Program-made: the position numbers and the translations under genes
Assembly: GCF_000429825.1 (NCBI RefSeq)
Contig: NZ_KE386962.1
Coordinates: 1 to 64,000 of the forward strand
Source: Cohnella thermotolerans DSM 17683
Lineage (GTDB): Bacteria > Bacillota > Bacilli > Paenibacillales > Paenibacillaceae
Direction of reading: 5' to 3'
Length of the DNA: 64,000 nucleotides
Notes under the pieces: generated by a model
The model's database searches: none
The model's input: only the letters and a program-made list of their open reading frames with translations
What the model was told of the DNA's origin: nothing
Shown: in pieces, positions 42,690-51,593 of the stretch
Layout: every line of letters starts with the position of its first letter
How positions within the stretch are numbered: position 1 is the stretch's first letter

Positions 42690-43673
42690 ATGAGAGACTT
42701 GCTTACGATCGAGAATTTGCGCACCCATTTCTTCGCCCCGGAAGGGACGATCAAAGCGGTCGACGGCGTGAGCCTGCGCGTCCGGGAGGGGGAGACCGTC
42801 TGCATCGTAGGCGAATCGGGCTGCGGCAAGAGCATTACGGCCCTGTCGGTGATGGGGCTGGCGGCGGGAAGCTCCGGCAAAGTCGTCGGCGGCCGGATCG
42901 AATTCGACGGCCGGAACCTGCTCGAGCTGGACAAGAACGAGCTGCGGACGCTGCGCGGCCATGAGATCGCGATGATTTTCCAGGAGCCCATGTCGTCGCT
43001 CAACCCGGTTCTTCCGGTCGGCGAGCAGATCATGGAGCCGCTCATCGAGCATTTGAAGCTGGGCAAAAAAGCCGCGCGGGCGCGCGCGATCGAACTGATC
43101 GCCCAGGTCGGCATCGCCAGGCCGGAGCAGATCGCGAACGCCTACCCGCACGAGCTGAGCGGCGGCATGCTGCAGCGGATCATGATCGCGGCGGCGATCT
43201 CCTGCAGCCCCAAGCTGCTCATCGCGGACGAGCCGACGACCGCGCTCGACGTGACGATCCAGGCGCAAATTCTGGATATGCTGCGGCGGTTCAAGGCGGA
43301 ATCGAACATGTCCATTCTGCTCATTACGCACGATCTGGGCGTCGTCGCCGAGATGGCGGACTATGTCGTCGTCATGTACGCGGGCAAAGTCGTCGAGGAA
43401 GGCGAAGTGACGGAGCTGTTCTCCCATCCCAAGCATCCGTACACGAAGGGGCTTCTTCGCTCGAAGCCGATTCTGAACCATCGCCAGGACGAGCTGTATG
43501 CCATTCCCGGCCAAGTTCCGAATCCGCTGGAATTGACGGTGTCCTGCTACTTCCACGACCGCTGCGGGCAATGCATGGACGTCTGCCGAAGCAGGGAACC
43601 GCGTCTGAGAGAAGCGGGAGAGCGGCACCGCGTCGCCTGCTGGCTGTACGAGGAGGCGGTCGCTTATGTCTGA
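42690..43673 (+). CDS. Peptide ABC transporter ATPase, DppD/OppD type
   Basis: A 327-residue ATPase. Walker A (GESGCGKS), Q-loop ([12 protein letters not shown]), signature LSGGMLQR, Walker B ([12 protein letters not shown]) and H-loop (LITHD) are intact. The C-terminal oligopeptide/dipeptide extension with clustered Cys ([14 protein letters not shown]) probably binds an iron-sulphur cluster as in other DppD proteins. It overlaps the next ATPase gene by 8 bp. Confidence 0.94.
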   Translation: MRDLLTIENLRTHFFAPEGTIKAVDGVSLRVREGETVCIVGESGCGKSITALSVMGLAAGSSGKVVGGRIEFDGRNLLELDKNELRTLRGHEIAMIFQEPMSSLNPVLPVGEQIMEPLIEHLKLGKKAARARAIELIAQVGIARPEQIANAYPHELSGGMLQRIMIAAAISCSPKLLIADEPTTALDVTIQAQILDMLRRFKAESNMSILLITHDLGVVAEMADYVVVMYAGKVVEEGEVTELFSHPKHPYTKGLLRSKPILNHRQDELYAIPGQVPNPLELTVSCYFHDRCGQCMDVCRSREPRLREAGERHRVACWLYEEAVAYV

Positions 43674-44631
43674 ACCGTTGCTGGACATCCGGCGGCTCAA
43701 GAAATATTTTCCGATCAAGTCCGGGCTGCTGAACCGCACGGTCGGTCAAGTGAAGGCGGTCGACGACATCAGCATTACGATTCGGCCGGGAGAGACGTTC
43801 GGACTCGTGGGCGAATCCGGCAGCGGCAAGAGCACGGTCGGACGAACGGCGATCCGGCTGACGGACAAGACGGAAGGCGAGGTAGCGTTCAAAGGCGTCG
43901 ATCTGTACGCGCTGCCTCCGCAGGAGCTGCGGAAGCTGCGGCCGAAGCTGCAGCTCATTTTTCAGGACCCGTACAGCTCCTTGAATCCCCGCGTGCGCGT
44001 CGGCGATGCGATCGGAGAAGCGCTGCTGGAGCACGGACTGGCTTCCAAGGACGAGGTTCGGGACCGCGTTCTGGACGTTCTCTCACTGTGCGGGTTGTCG
44101 TCCTATCATATCGACCGGTTCCCGCACGAGTTCTCGGGCGGACAGCGCCAGCGGATCGGGATCGCGAGAGCGCTTGTGCTGAATCCGGAGCTGATCGTGG
44201 CGGACGAACCGGTGTCCGCGCTGGACGTCTCCATTCAAGCGCAAATTATTAATCTGTTCCGCAGGCTGCAAGAGACGAACGGGTTGACGTACCTGTTCAT
44301 CTCGCACGATTTGAGCGTGGTCGAGCATTTGTGTTCGCGGGTCGGCGTCATGTATTTGGGATCGATGGCGGAGACGGCTTCGCGGGACGACCTGTTCCGG
44401 GAGCCGCTGCATCCGTATACGAAGGCGCTGCTCTCGGCCGTGCCCATTCCGATTCCGAAGCTGAAGCGGGAGCGGATCGTGCTCAAGGGCGATATTCCGA
44501 ACCCGGCCAATCCGCCGTCGGGCTGCAAGTTCCATACCCGATGCCCGTTCGCCGTCGCGCGATGCGCGGAAGAACGGCCCGAATTCCGCCATGTCGGCGG
44601 GGAGCGCTACGTGGCTTGCCATCTGGTATAG
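43666..44631 (+). CDS. Peptide ABC transporter ATPase, DppF/OppF type
   Basis: A 321-residue ATPase with an OppF-type N-terminus (LLDIRRLKKYFPIKSGLL...GQVKAVDDIS). Walker A (GESGSGKST), FQDPYSSLNPR, signature FSGGQRQR, Walker B (LIVADEPVSALD) and H-loop are intact. The Cys-containing C-terminal extension (KFHTRCPFAVARC) is also present. Last gene of the operon; a convergent terminator follows. Confidence 0.94.
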   Translation: MSEPLLDIRRLKKYFPIKSGLLNRTVGQVKAVDDISITIRPGETFGLVGESGSGKSTVGRTAIRLTDKTEGEVAFKGVDLYALPPQELRKLRPKLQLIFQDPYSSLNPRVRVGDAIGEALLEHGLASKDEVRDRVLDVLSLCGLSSYHIDRFPHEFSGGQRQRIGIARALVLNPELIVADEPVSALDVSIQAQIINLFRRLQETNGLTYLFISHDLSVVEHLCSRVGVMYLGSMAETASRDDLFREPLHPYTKALLSAVPIPIPKLKRERIVLKGDIPNPANPPSGCKFHTRCPFAVARCAEERPEFRHVGGERYVACHLV

Positions 44632-44652
44632 CGGATGGATAAGGTAAAAGAA

Positions 44653-44703
44653 AAGGCAGAGAAACGGTCGTGCGGCGCACGCGCGGCCGTTCCTCTGTCT
44701 TCT
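44653..44703. terminator. Convergent terminator between the peptide operon and the MFS gene
   Basis: A long imperfect stem (GGCAGAG-AAACGG arm with CCGTT-CCTCTGTC arm) has a GC-rich centre, with A-rich and T-rich flanks on either side, so it can work in both directions. Confidence 0.7.
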
Positions 44704-44709
44704 TTGATT

Positions 44710-45870
44710 TTATGCGGCGGAGCGCCGGAAGTGGACGATCAGGAAGCCGACCGCGGCGGCCAAGGCGAACATCGAGCCGAAGCGGAACACGACGCTCAGA
44801 CCGTAGGCGTCGAACAGCCAGCCGCCCAGCGTGCCGGCGATCAGCCCGGCGAGTCCGGTCCACACCATGCCGAACAGCGCCTGCCCCGAGGAGCGGAACT
44901 CGTCCGGCACGACCGACTGCAAATAGCGGAGCGCGGTGATGTAGTAAATGCCGAACGTCACGCTGTGCATCATCTGGAGGAAGACGAAGGCGATCGGTTC
45001 GTGCGCGATGCTGAGCAGGCCGAGCCGCACCATGTACATCAGGCTGGCGACGGCCAGCAGCGGGAGTTCCCGGAAGCGGTGGCCGAATTTGGCGAGCAGG
45101 AAGAAGATCGGAATCTCGCTGACCGACGAGGCCAGCGAAGCCGCTCCGATCATCGAGCTGCTGGCGCCGAGCTCCCGCATCGCGACCGCCAGGAAGCCTT
45201 CGTTCATCCGGTGGGAGACGGACACAAGGGCGACGAGACCGAAGAAGGCGAGCGTCTCCTTGCGCTTCAAGACGACCCACAGCCCGCTGAACTGGAATTT
45301 GCTGAGCGACGCCTGGAAGTTGCCGAGCGCCAGCGACAGAACGAGCGAGCAGACGACGGTCGCCAGGCCGAACCCCATCGTCCACGACGATCCGACGGCT
45401 TTCAGAATGAAGCCGAACGCCAGCGCGCAGACGGCGTAGCCGAGCGAGCCGAACATCCGGATCGAAGGGAAGGAGCGGTTCATCCGGTCGGCGGCCAGCA
45501 GCGTGAGGCTGTCCATCATGGAGTTGACGGGCGTCTGGAAGAGGTAGAATACGCCCATCAGCACGGCGATAACGCCGAATTCCTTCTGGGGAAGCAGCAG
45601 GCCGAGCGCCAGCAATTGGCCCAGAAAGATCAGGTTGAGCACGCGGCGCAGCGCTTTCGACCGGTCGGCGGCGATGCCCGCGAGCAGGTTGGAGAAGATG
45701 GACAGCATCGGACCGATGGAATAGATCGCTCCGATCTGCAGCTTCGTAAAGCCGAGATCGGCGAAATAAAGCGGGAAAAACGTCACGACGAGCACCATCG
45801 TCGCGTAATTCATAAAATGCAGGCTGCGAAGCACCGCGAGTTGGCCGGCGTCGGATTGCAGCAGTTTCAT
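44710..45870 (-). CDS. MFS transporter (MFS_1-like)
   Basis: A 386-residue major facilitator with 12 predicted helices (LRSLHFMNYATMVLVVTFFPLYFADLGF at the start). The PFSIRMFGSLGYA-type motif after helix 4 is seen in the LacY/nucleoside-like MFS_1_like group. GGAGGGG precedes the ATG at 45870, whose codon overlaps the stop of the upstream minus-strand gene. The substrate is unknown. Confidence 0.85.
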   Translation of the reverse strand: MKLLQSDAGQLAVLRSLHFMNYATMVLVVTFFPLYFADLGFTKLQIGAIYSIGPMLSIFSNLLAGIAADRSKALRRVLNLIFLGQLLALGLLLPQKEFGVIAVLMGVFYLFQTPVNSMMDSLTLLAADRMNRSFPSIRMFGSLGYAVCALAFGFILKAVGSSWTMGFGLATVVCSLVLSLALGNFQASLSKFQFSGLWVVLKRKETLAFFGLVALVSVSHRMNEGFLAVAMRELGASSSMIGAASLASSVSEIPIFFLLAKFGHRFRELPLLAVASLMYMVRLGLLSIAHEPIAFVFLQMMHSVTFGIYYITALRYLQSVVPDEFRSSGQALFGMVWTGLAGLIAGTLGGWLFDAYGLSVVFRFGSMFALAAAVGFLIVHFRRSAA

Positions 45871-47207
45871 CGTTCGATCCCCTCCGCGTTGAGATTGGGA
45901 AGCCGGGTCATTCGCTCCATGCGGCGGCTTCGCCGGAACAGCCAGTAGAGCAGCGCCAGCTCCGCCGCGATGCCGCCCGATTGCGCGAGGGAACCGAGCG
46001 TCCCCGCCCACTGTGGCAAGGCGAGCGTCAGCGTAACGATCAGCACGATGGTGATGAGCGCGTTCGACGTCTGCGACCCGAACATCAGCTTCGTCTGCCC
46101 CCGCGACAAAATAATACCGTTTAACGAATCCAGCCACGGAAAAATGAGCACGTACGGCAAATAAGCCCGCAGCGCGTTGATGCTCGCATCGAGCAGCCGA
46201 TCCTCGACCCCGATCAGATGGACGAAAATCCACGGGCCCGCGGGCGTAAAGGCGATGCAGGCGATCAGGCCCCCGGGCACGAACGCCATCAGCAAGACGA
46301 ACTTGCGGACGAGCAGCGGATGGGTCCGATAGAATTGCAGCGCGATCTGGTGGAAATAGTTGAAGAAGCCGAGCACCAGGTTCATGAAGCTTCCCGCGAC
46401 GGAGAAGGAAGCGATCGCCAGCGTTCCCCGGTCCGTGTGCCCCAGCAGCGCATTCAAAATCGGAGGCACCCATACGATGATGAGCGAAGAGAACAGCAGC
46501 GGGTTATAAAATTTAAGCACTTGGCCGGGACGCGCGACGTCGCAATCCGGGTCCCGTTCGGGGAGCTCCCGCGCCAGCTTATGGCCTTCGAGCCAACTGA
46601 CGGCCGCCTCGACGATCATGCCGAAGACGAAGATGACCGCGCCTTGCCGGGAGTTGGTGACGCCGACATGCAGCATGTATTGCGACAGCGCGATCATCGC
46701 GCCCAGGCGGAAGACCATTCCGACCGTCAGCCACTTCGTGCGCATTTTATAGATAATAACCCCTTGATACAGGCAGCGGATGCCGGAAAAAACGCTGAGG
46801 AACATAAGCGCGTGGTAGACATCCACCGCAGCGTCGGCCGTGTCGGCGTCGGCTCCGTAAGCGCCTCCGAACACCCATCGGCCGACCGGCGTGTAGGCGA
46901 TGAGGCCGCCGAAGACGAGCGATCCGCCGAACACGATGAACGCGACCCGGCGAATGGCGGCGAACGACAGGCGGTCCCGCACGAGCGCGGAGCACGTCTC
47001 GCGGAACAGCACGGCGGGACGCTCGGTGACGGTAAGCAGGCTCATGGCGGTGGCGTAACCGGCCAGAATGAACTCCGGGTTGGCCGCTCGCGCCAGCGTG
47101 CCGTTTATAACGACGTGGGACAAATTGATCAGCAGCGCGGACAAGCCGAGCGGGATGAAAAAGAAAAAAAGCCGCTTCAAGGTGACTCTCTCTTCTAGGG
47201 CGGACAA
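45867..47207 (-). CDS. MATE/ANK-like multi-helix transporter
   Basis: A 446-residue protein with about 12 helices, related to the MatE/ANK group of the MOP superfamily. It begins TLKRLFFFFIPLGLSALLINLSHVVINGTLARA. Bacterial members of the ANK-like branch are annotated only as possible efflux proteins. The start is TTG 47207 with an AAGGAGATG site about 10 nt upstream; an ATG at 47217 is out of frame. Translationally coupled (ATGA overlap) to the MFS gene, which suggests the two act on related substrates. Confidence 0.75.
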   Translation of the reverse strand: MSALEERVTLKRLFFFFIPLGLSALLINLSHVVINGTLARAANPEFILAGYATAMSLLTVTERPAVLFRETCSALVRDRLSFAAIRRVAFIVFGGSLVFGGLIAYTPVGRWVFGGAYGADADTADAAVDVYHALMFLSVFSGIRCLYQGVIIYKMRTKWLTVGMVFRLGAMIALSQYMLHVGVTNSRQGAVIFVFGMIVEAAVSWLEGHKLARELPERDPDCDVARPGQVLKFYNPLLFSSLIIVWVPPILNALLGHTDRGTLAIASFSVAGSFMNLVLGFFNYFHQIALQFYRTHPLLVRKFVLLMAFVPGGLIACIAFTPAGPWIFVHLIGVEDRLLDASINALRAYLPYVLIFPWLDSLNGIILSRGQTKLMFGSQTSNALITIVLIVTLTLALPQWAGTLGSLAQSGGIAAELALLYWLFRRSRRMERMTRLPNLNAEGIER

Positions 47208-47346
47208 CGCGGTTCATCTCCTTATGTATTCCCGAGTATTATAGCAGGTTCGACGACGTTCGGGGGCTGTTTTCAATACTTTTTCACTGGATTTAGCCTT
47301 GTCGAAATGATAAATTAGAGAATGATGTATGGAACAGGGGTTGAAC

Positions 47347-47697
47347 ATGGGAGAATGGTTTAACGTAAGCCGCTGGGCCTGCGGTCAATTCGCGATGGAC
47401 GGCCGCCTGGGCATCGCCGTTCCCCGTTTGACCCAGCAGTGGGAGAGCCTGAGCCAAGACCGGAAAGCCGCCCTCCTGGAAGCCTGGGAGGCGATTCGGG
47501 GACGGATTCCGGATCGCATCGCCGAATTCGAGCAATCGATCCGGGCGATGCAGAGCGAACTGTTCGAGGAGGAAGACTTCGCGAAGTCTTGCCGCCTGAA
47601 CTACGAGATCGCGGAACTCGCCAGCCGAATCAACGACCTGAACATTTGGTATCGAACCGAACAAGATTTCGAAGAAGAGACTCGCAGGCACGGCTGA
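47347..47697 (+). CDS. Hypothetical helical protein
   Basis: A 116-residue protein of unknown function. After a short N-terminal region (GEWFNVSRWACGQFAMDGRLG) it appears to be two or three amphipathic helices, with a coiled-coil-like segment from about residue 60 and an acidic, Arg-rich end. AGGGG lies 6 nt before ATG 47347; ATG 47329 is an alternative. It lies 26 bp upstream of the terpene synthase gene and is likely cotranscribed with it, so a partner role is possible but unproven. Confidence 0.65.
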   Translation: MGEWFNVSRWACGQFAMDGRLGIAVPRLTQQWESLSQDRKAALLEAWEAIRGRIPDRIAEFEQSIRAMQSELFEEEDFAKSCRLNYEIAELASRINDLNIWYRTEQDFEEETRRHG

Positions 47698-47723
47698 GTC
47701 CGATGGCAGCTGGAGGTACCGCT

Positions 47724-48803
47724 TTGACCGACTTTACTTTGCTTGCGGGCCGCTCGCCGAGAGGGCCCGTCACGCTGATGGCCCGCGTATACAAGTACAT
47801 CCTCCCCGAAGTGCGGGCGGAGCTCGGCAATTGGCGCCGGATGGCGGAGACGATTCCCGACCCGGAGCTTAGGAAGCAGGCGATCGACAGCATGACGGCC
47901 AAGGAGTTCCATTGCCAGGGAGGAGCGGTGTACGCGGCGGCCAACCTAGCCAGCCGGGATGTCCTCATTCCGCTCATAGTAGCCCTGCAGACGATCAGCG
48001 ATTACCTGGACAATCTGTGCGACCGGAGCACGTCGCTCGATGCGGAAGATTTCCGGCTGCTGCATCGCAGCATGCTGGATGCGGTAACGCCCGGAGCGGC
48101 GACGTGCAATTATTACGAGCTTCGCAGCGAGCAGGACGACGGAGGCTATCTTCACGCACTCGTTAAGCGCTGCCAATCCTGCGCCGAGCGGCTTCCTTCG
48201 TACCGGCACGTACAAGAGGAAGTGCGGGATCTGGTATCGCTCTACGGGGACCTGCAGGTGTACAAACACATCGACAGAAGCCTTCGCGAGCCGCGACTGC
48301 TCGAATGGTGGGACCGGCACTCCCCGCGCTATCCGGAGTTGAAGTGGAACGAGTTCGCGGCCGCGACCGGTTCCACGCTGGGCATGTTCATGCTGTTCCT
48401 CGCGGCGAGCGACGAGAAGCTGGAGCCGTCCGCCGGGCGCTTCATCCGGGAAGCCTATTTCCCGTCCATCAACGGCCTCCACATTCTGCTCGACTATTTG
48501 ATCGATCAGCAGGAGGACGAGCTCGGAGGCGATCTGAACTTCTGCAGCTATTACGCCAGCCAGGAAGAGTTGGACGAGCGTCTTCAGCGCATGGTGCAAG
48601 CCGCGCGGCTTGCGGCGGACAGGCTGCCGTTCGCCAGGTTCCACCGGATGATTGTGGAGGGCTTGGTCGCGCTGTACTTGTCCGATCCGAAAGTGCGGGA
48701 CCAGCGGAACGTCCGCCGGACGGCCAGGCTGCTCATGAGAGGCAGCCCTTGGACCCGGGTGTTTTTCTGGTTGAACACCCATTGGATTCGCAAGGCGATG
48801 TAA
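47724..48803 (+). CDS. DUF2600 / YtpB-type terpene (tetraprenyl-beta-curcumene) synthase
   Basis: A 359-residue protein of the YtpB family. B. subtilis YtpB cyclises heptaprenyl diphosphate (C35) to tetraprenyl-beta-curcumene, a precursor of sesquarterpenoids. The all-helical sequence contains AKEFHCQGGAVYAA and the acidic TISDYLDNLCDRS motif (about 84-96) expected to bind Mg-diphosphate, plus QVYKHIDR and DYLIDQQEDE later. TTG 47724 is preferred because GGAGGT is 6 nt upstream; ATG 47703 is in frame. The next cyclase of the pathway is not in the window. Confidence 0.85.
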   Translation: MTDFTLLAGRSPRGPVTLMARVYKYILPEVRAELGNWRRMAETIPDPELRKQAIDSMTAKEFHCQGGAVYAAANLASRDVLIPLIVALQTISDYLDNLCDRSTSLDAEDFRLLHRSMLDAVTPGAATCNYYELRSEQDDGGYLHALVKRCQSCAERLPSYRHVQEEVRDLVSLYGDLQVYKHIDRSLREPRLLEWWDRHSPRYPELKWNEFAAATGSTLGMFMLFLAASDEKLEPSAGRFIREAYFPSINGLHILLDYLIDQQEDELGGDLNFCSYYASQEELDERLQRMVQAARLAADRLPFARFHRMIVEGLVALYLSDPKVRDQRNVRRTARLLMRGSPWTRVFFWLNTHWIRKAM

Positions 48804-48842
48804 AATGAGCACTAACGAGACAGTTGAAGGGAGCAACGGTTC

Positions 48843-49811
48843 ATGAGCGCAGTTAGCAAAATTGCCGTATTGACCAGCGGGGGAGATTCGCAAGGGATGA
48901 ACGCGGCGGTCCGGGCCGTCGTACGGAGTGCGCTGTTCCGGGGGCTGGAGGTTTTCGGGGTTCAACGCGGGTATCAGGGGCTTCTCAACGAGGATTTGCG
49001 CCAGATGGATTTGCGGAGCGTCGGGGACATTATTCAACGCGGCGGCACGATTCTTCAGACCGCCCGCTGCAAGGAATTTCTGACGCCGGAAGGCCAGCAG
49101 CGCGGCGCCGAGGTGCTTCGCAAGCACGGCATCGACGGTCTGGTTGTCATCGGCGGCGACGGCTCTTATCAAGGGGCGAACAAGCTGAGCAAGCTCGGCA
49201 TCAAGACGATGGGCCTGCCCGGCACGATCGACAACGACATTCCGTTCACCGACTTTACGATCGGTTTCGACACCGCGGTTAGCATCGTCGTGGACGCCAT
49301 CAACAAGCTGCGCGACACGATGACGTCGCACGAGCGCTCGTCCGTCGTGGAAGTCATGGGCCGACACTGCGGAGACATCGCCTTGTACGCGGGCCTGGCC
49401 AGCGGCGCCGAATCCATTCTCGTGCCGGAGGTGCCGTTCGACATCAAGGAAATCTCCGGCCGGATGAAGGAAAATTTCCAGAACGGCAAGCGCCACAGTA
49501 TCGTCATCGTGGCGGAAGGCGCCGGCAAGGGGGAGGACATCGCCCGCCAGATTACCGAATACAGCGGCATCGAGCCGCGCGTCACCGTGCTCGGCCACAT
49601 TCAGCGCGGCGGCACGCCGACGCATAACGACCGGATTCTGGCGAGCCGTCTCGGCGATTTTGCCGTCCAGAAGCTGACCGAGGGCGATTCCGCCAAGGCG
49701 TGCGGCATTATTAAGGGAGAGCTGGTCGCGACGGAGATCGACAAGGTCGTGACGAGCAAGAAGAGCTTCGACATGAACTTATACAATTTGGCTATTCGCC
49801 TGGCCCAATAA
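48843..49811 (+). CDS. pfkA: 6-phosphofructokinase
   Basis: A 322-residue glycolytic enzyme phosphorylating fructose 6-phosphate with ATP. The ATP-site TSGGDSQGMNAAVR (Gln instead of the usual Pro or Ala), GGDGSYQGA, the catalytic GTIDNDI, MGRHCGDIA and GHIQRGGTP motifs are intact, matching the bacterial ATP-dependent type. AAGGGAG precedes the ATG. In B. subtilis pfkA is followed by pyk; here a DUF3906 gene follows instead. Confidence 0.96.
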   Translation: MSAVSKIAVLTSGGDSQGMNAAVRAVVRSALFRGLEVFGVQRGYQGLLNEDLRQMDLRSVGDIIQRGGTILQTARCKEFLTPEGQQRGAEVLRKHGIDGLVVIGGDGSYQGANKLSKLGIKTMGLPGTIDNDIPFTDFTIGFDTAVSIVVDAINKLRDTMTSHERSSVVEVMGRHCGDIALYAGLASGAESILVPEVPFDIKEISGRMKENFQNGKRHSIVIVAEGAGKGEDIARQITEYSGIEPRVTVLGHIQRGGTPTHNDRILASRLGDFAVQKLTEGDSAKACGIIKGELVATEIDKVVTSKKSFDMNLYNLAIRLAQ

Positions 49812-49842
49812 GGCGATCGTCCCGCGAAGGAGCGAACACGGA

Positions 49843-50052
49843 ATGTATTTATACAAAGTCGAAGCGACGCTTGCGGATCGGAAGGCCGTGCTGATCGTCA
49901 TGGGCGAATCCGACAAGGACGTGCTCGAGCAAGCCGAGGTTCACCTCGAGAAGCATTTCATCGGCAAGCAGGACGTGCGCGAGCTTGTGCTTCTGGAGAA
50001 GCGGCGCGCCGTCAAGGGAGCCGCGTACGTGATCGAGGTTCAGGAACCGTAA
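49843..50052 (+). CDS. DUF3906 family protein
   Basis: A 69-residue protein (MYLYKVEATLADRKAVLIVMGESDKDVLEQAEVHLEK split start, VKGAAYVIEV end) matching the small DUF3906 family of Bacillales, whose function is unknown. An AAGGAG site precedes the ATG. It lies 31 bp after pfkA in the same direction and shares its terminator. Confidence 0.8.
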   Translation: MYLYKVEATLADRKAVLIVMGESDKDVLEQAEVHLEKHFIGKQDVRELVLLEKRRAVKGAAYVIEVQEP

Positions 50053-50069
50053 TTCTGAGCGGAAGGCCC

Positions 50070-50118
50070 AAAAGCTGCAACCGGCGCCCGAAAGGGCTGG
50101 AGCCGGTGCAGCTTTTTT
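50070..50118 (+). terminator. Rho-independent terminator of pfkA-DUF3906
   Basis: A 16-bp stem, AAAAGCTGCAACCGGC (50070-50085) with GCCGGT-GCAGCTTTT, has a small GCCC/GGGC inner stem and ends in six T. Confidence 0.92.
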
Positions 50119-50139
50119 GCGCGGCGTTCGAGCGGGGGC

Positions 50140-50192
50140 TCCCCCAAAAGTAATCGGAATAAGCTGCAGCGCTTCACGTCACTTTTGGGGGA
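50140..50192. repeat. Perfect 12-bp inverted repeat
   Basis: TCCCCCAAAAGT (50140-50151) and ACTTTTGGGGGA (50181-50192) are separated by 29 bp that contain a near-palindromic AAGCTGCAGCGCTT. It lies 6 bp beyond the stop of the minus-strand glycoside hydrolase gene and probably folds at the end of that transcript, but no T-run follows. Confidence 0.6.
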
Positions 50193-50197
50193 ATGTA

Positions 50198-51394
50198 TCA
50201 GTATTGCGCCCCGGCGGAATACTTGTTGCCCGCGTTCCAGAGCAGAAATTCGGACACGCCCGAATCCTTGAGCGCTTTAATTTGCGCCGACACTTCGGCC
50301 GCTCCGTACTTCATGTAGTGCCCTTTGCCCAGCCAGCTCGCTGTGAAGTCCTGAATCCAGGGGCGAACGATCGGCTGATTGGCCCCGAGCGTATCCAACT
50401 TTTTGTGCGTGTCCGCCATCGCGCCTTTGATCGTCGCGTACGGCTCCAAATCCGGATTTTTCAGATTGAACCACCCTGCGCTGTAGTGACTGGGATAAAT
50501 CATCGGGCTGATGACGTCGACTCCGTCGGAGATTTTCACGAAGTCCTGACCGATGCCTTCCGCCGCCGGCACCGACGCGGCGTAGCCGAAGATGTCCATC
50601 GACACCCGGACGCCCAGCGGGGCGAGCTGTCCGCGCGCGTAGGCGACGAAATCGGAGACGACCTCGACCCGTGACTTGTTCGATTTGGTAAACTTCAAAT
50701 AGTCGGCTTTCTTCTCGAAGCCTTCGGGGAACCGGACATAGTCGAACTGGATCTCCTTGAACCCGAGCTTGGCGGCTTCCTTGGCGATGGCGACGTTGTA
50801 GTCCCATACCTCCTTCCGGTACGGGTTGACGAAGCTGTCTCCCTTGCTGTTTTTCCACACGCTTCCAGCGCCCGTCACATAGGAGAATTCAGGGTGCTCT
50901 TTGGCGAGCACCGTGTCCTTGAACACGACAATGCGCGCGATCGGGTAGATTTGATGCGCTTTCAGCGTGTTCATCAGCTTGCCGATGTCTTTGATGAAGG
51001 GCTGCGGGGTTCCCAGCTTCCGAAGCTCCGGATTGTCCGTGTTGTAGGTGATGTACCCGTTGTCGTCCTTAATGTCGATGACCATGGCGTTCAGCTCGGT
51101 CTTATCCACCAGGTCGAGCAGCGAAGCCATCCGCGATCCTCCGGCGCTGTAGGCGGTCACATAAATTCCTTTGACCTTGGGCGCGTCCGGCTGCGGATCG
51201 GCGTTCTCGGCGGCGGAATTGTCCGGCGTCCGGCCGGCCGAAGCGGAGCCGGAGCCTGTTCCTTGCGTTTGCGAAGCTTGATAGACCGTATGTATGAATT
51301 GCTCAAGCGTGGCGGTTTCCGTCTGCCCGGCCGCGGCTCCGGTTCCGGAGGACGAGGCGTGCAGCAGCAAAAACAAAGCCAGTAAGACGTCCAT
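50198..51394 (-). CDS. Putative glycoside hydrolase (DUF4015 type), exported
   Basis: A 398-residue protein. A hydrophobic N-terminus (MDVLLALFLLLHA) acts as signal or anchor. A Ser/Gly/Gln-rich linker follows (about 18-75), then a TIM-barrel domain of the DUF4015 putative glycoside hydrolase family (KVKGIYVTAYSAGG, MVIDIKDDNGYITY, ARIVVFKD, FKEIQFDYVRFPEG, VISPMIYPSHY). The Asp/Glu-bearing strand ends fit a hydrolase, but the substrate, perhaps a cell-wall or exopolymer glycan, is unknown. AAGGGGAGAG precedes ATG 51394. Confidence 0.82.
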   Translation of the reverse strand: MDVLLALFLLLHASSSGTGAAAGQTETATLEQFIHTVYQASQTQGTGSGSASAGRTPDNSAAENADPQPDAPKVKGIYVTAYSAGGSRMASLLDLVDKTELNAMVIDIKDDNGYITYNTDNPELRKLGTPQPFIKDIGKLMNTLKAHQIYPIARIVVFKDTVLAKEHPEFSYVTGAGSVWKNSKGDSFVNPYRKEVWDYNVAIAKEAAKLGFKEIQFDYVRFPEGFEKKADYLKFTKSNKSRVEVVSDFVAYARGQLAPLGVRVSMDIFGYAASVPAAEGIGQDFVKISDGVDVISPMIYPSHYSAGWFNLKNPDLEPYATIKGAMADTHKKLDTLGANQPIVRPWIQDFTASWLGKGHYMKYGAAEVSAQIKALKDSGVSEFLLWNAGNKYSAGAQY

Positions 51395-51593
51395 GAAGCT
51401 TCTCTCCCCTTAAGCTCTTTGACCCGATTATAAACGAGTTTGCCGAAGGGAGACAGAGGTATTTTGCCGCATGTTGCGAATCGGTGTCGGGGACGAACGA
51501 GGAGCGGGAGCTCTTGCGGAAATCGTCCGATAAACTTTATTAAGAATAGGAAGGAATCGGGGGGGCGGACGGGGAAAAAGATATAGGGAGCGT

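Noticed and set aside
46747-47217. ATG-started minus-strand frame at 47217 as the start of the ANK-like gene
   Set aside because: It is in a different frame and does not continue into the hydrophobic protein; the TTG at 47207 is in frame with a suitable ribosome site.
50140-50192. Inverted repeat as terminal repeats of an insertion sequence
   Set aside because: Only 29 bp separate the arms, so no element is enclosed; kept only as an unexplained repeat.
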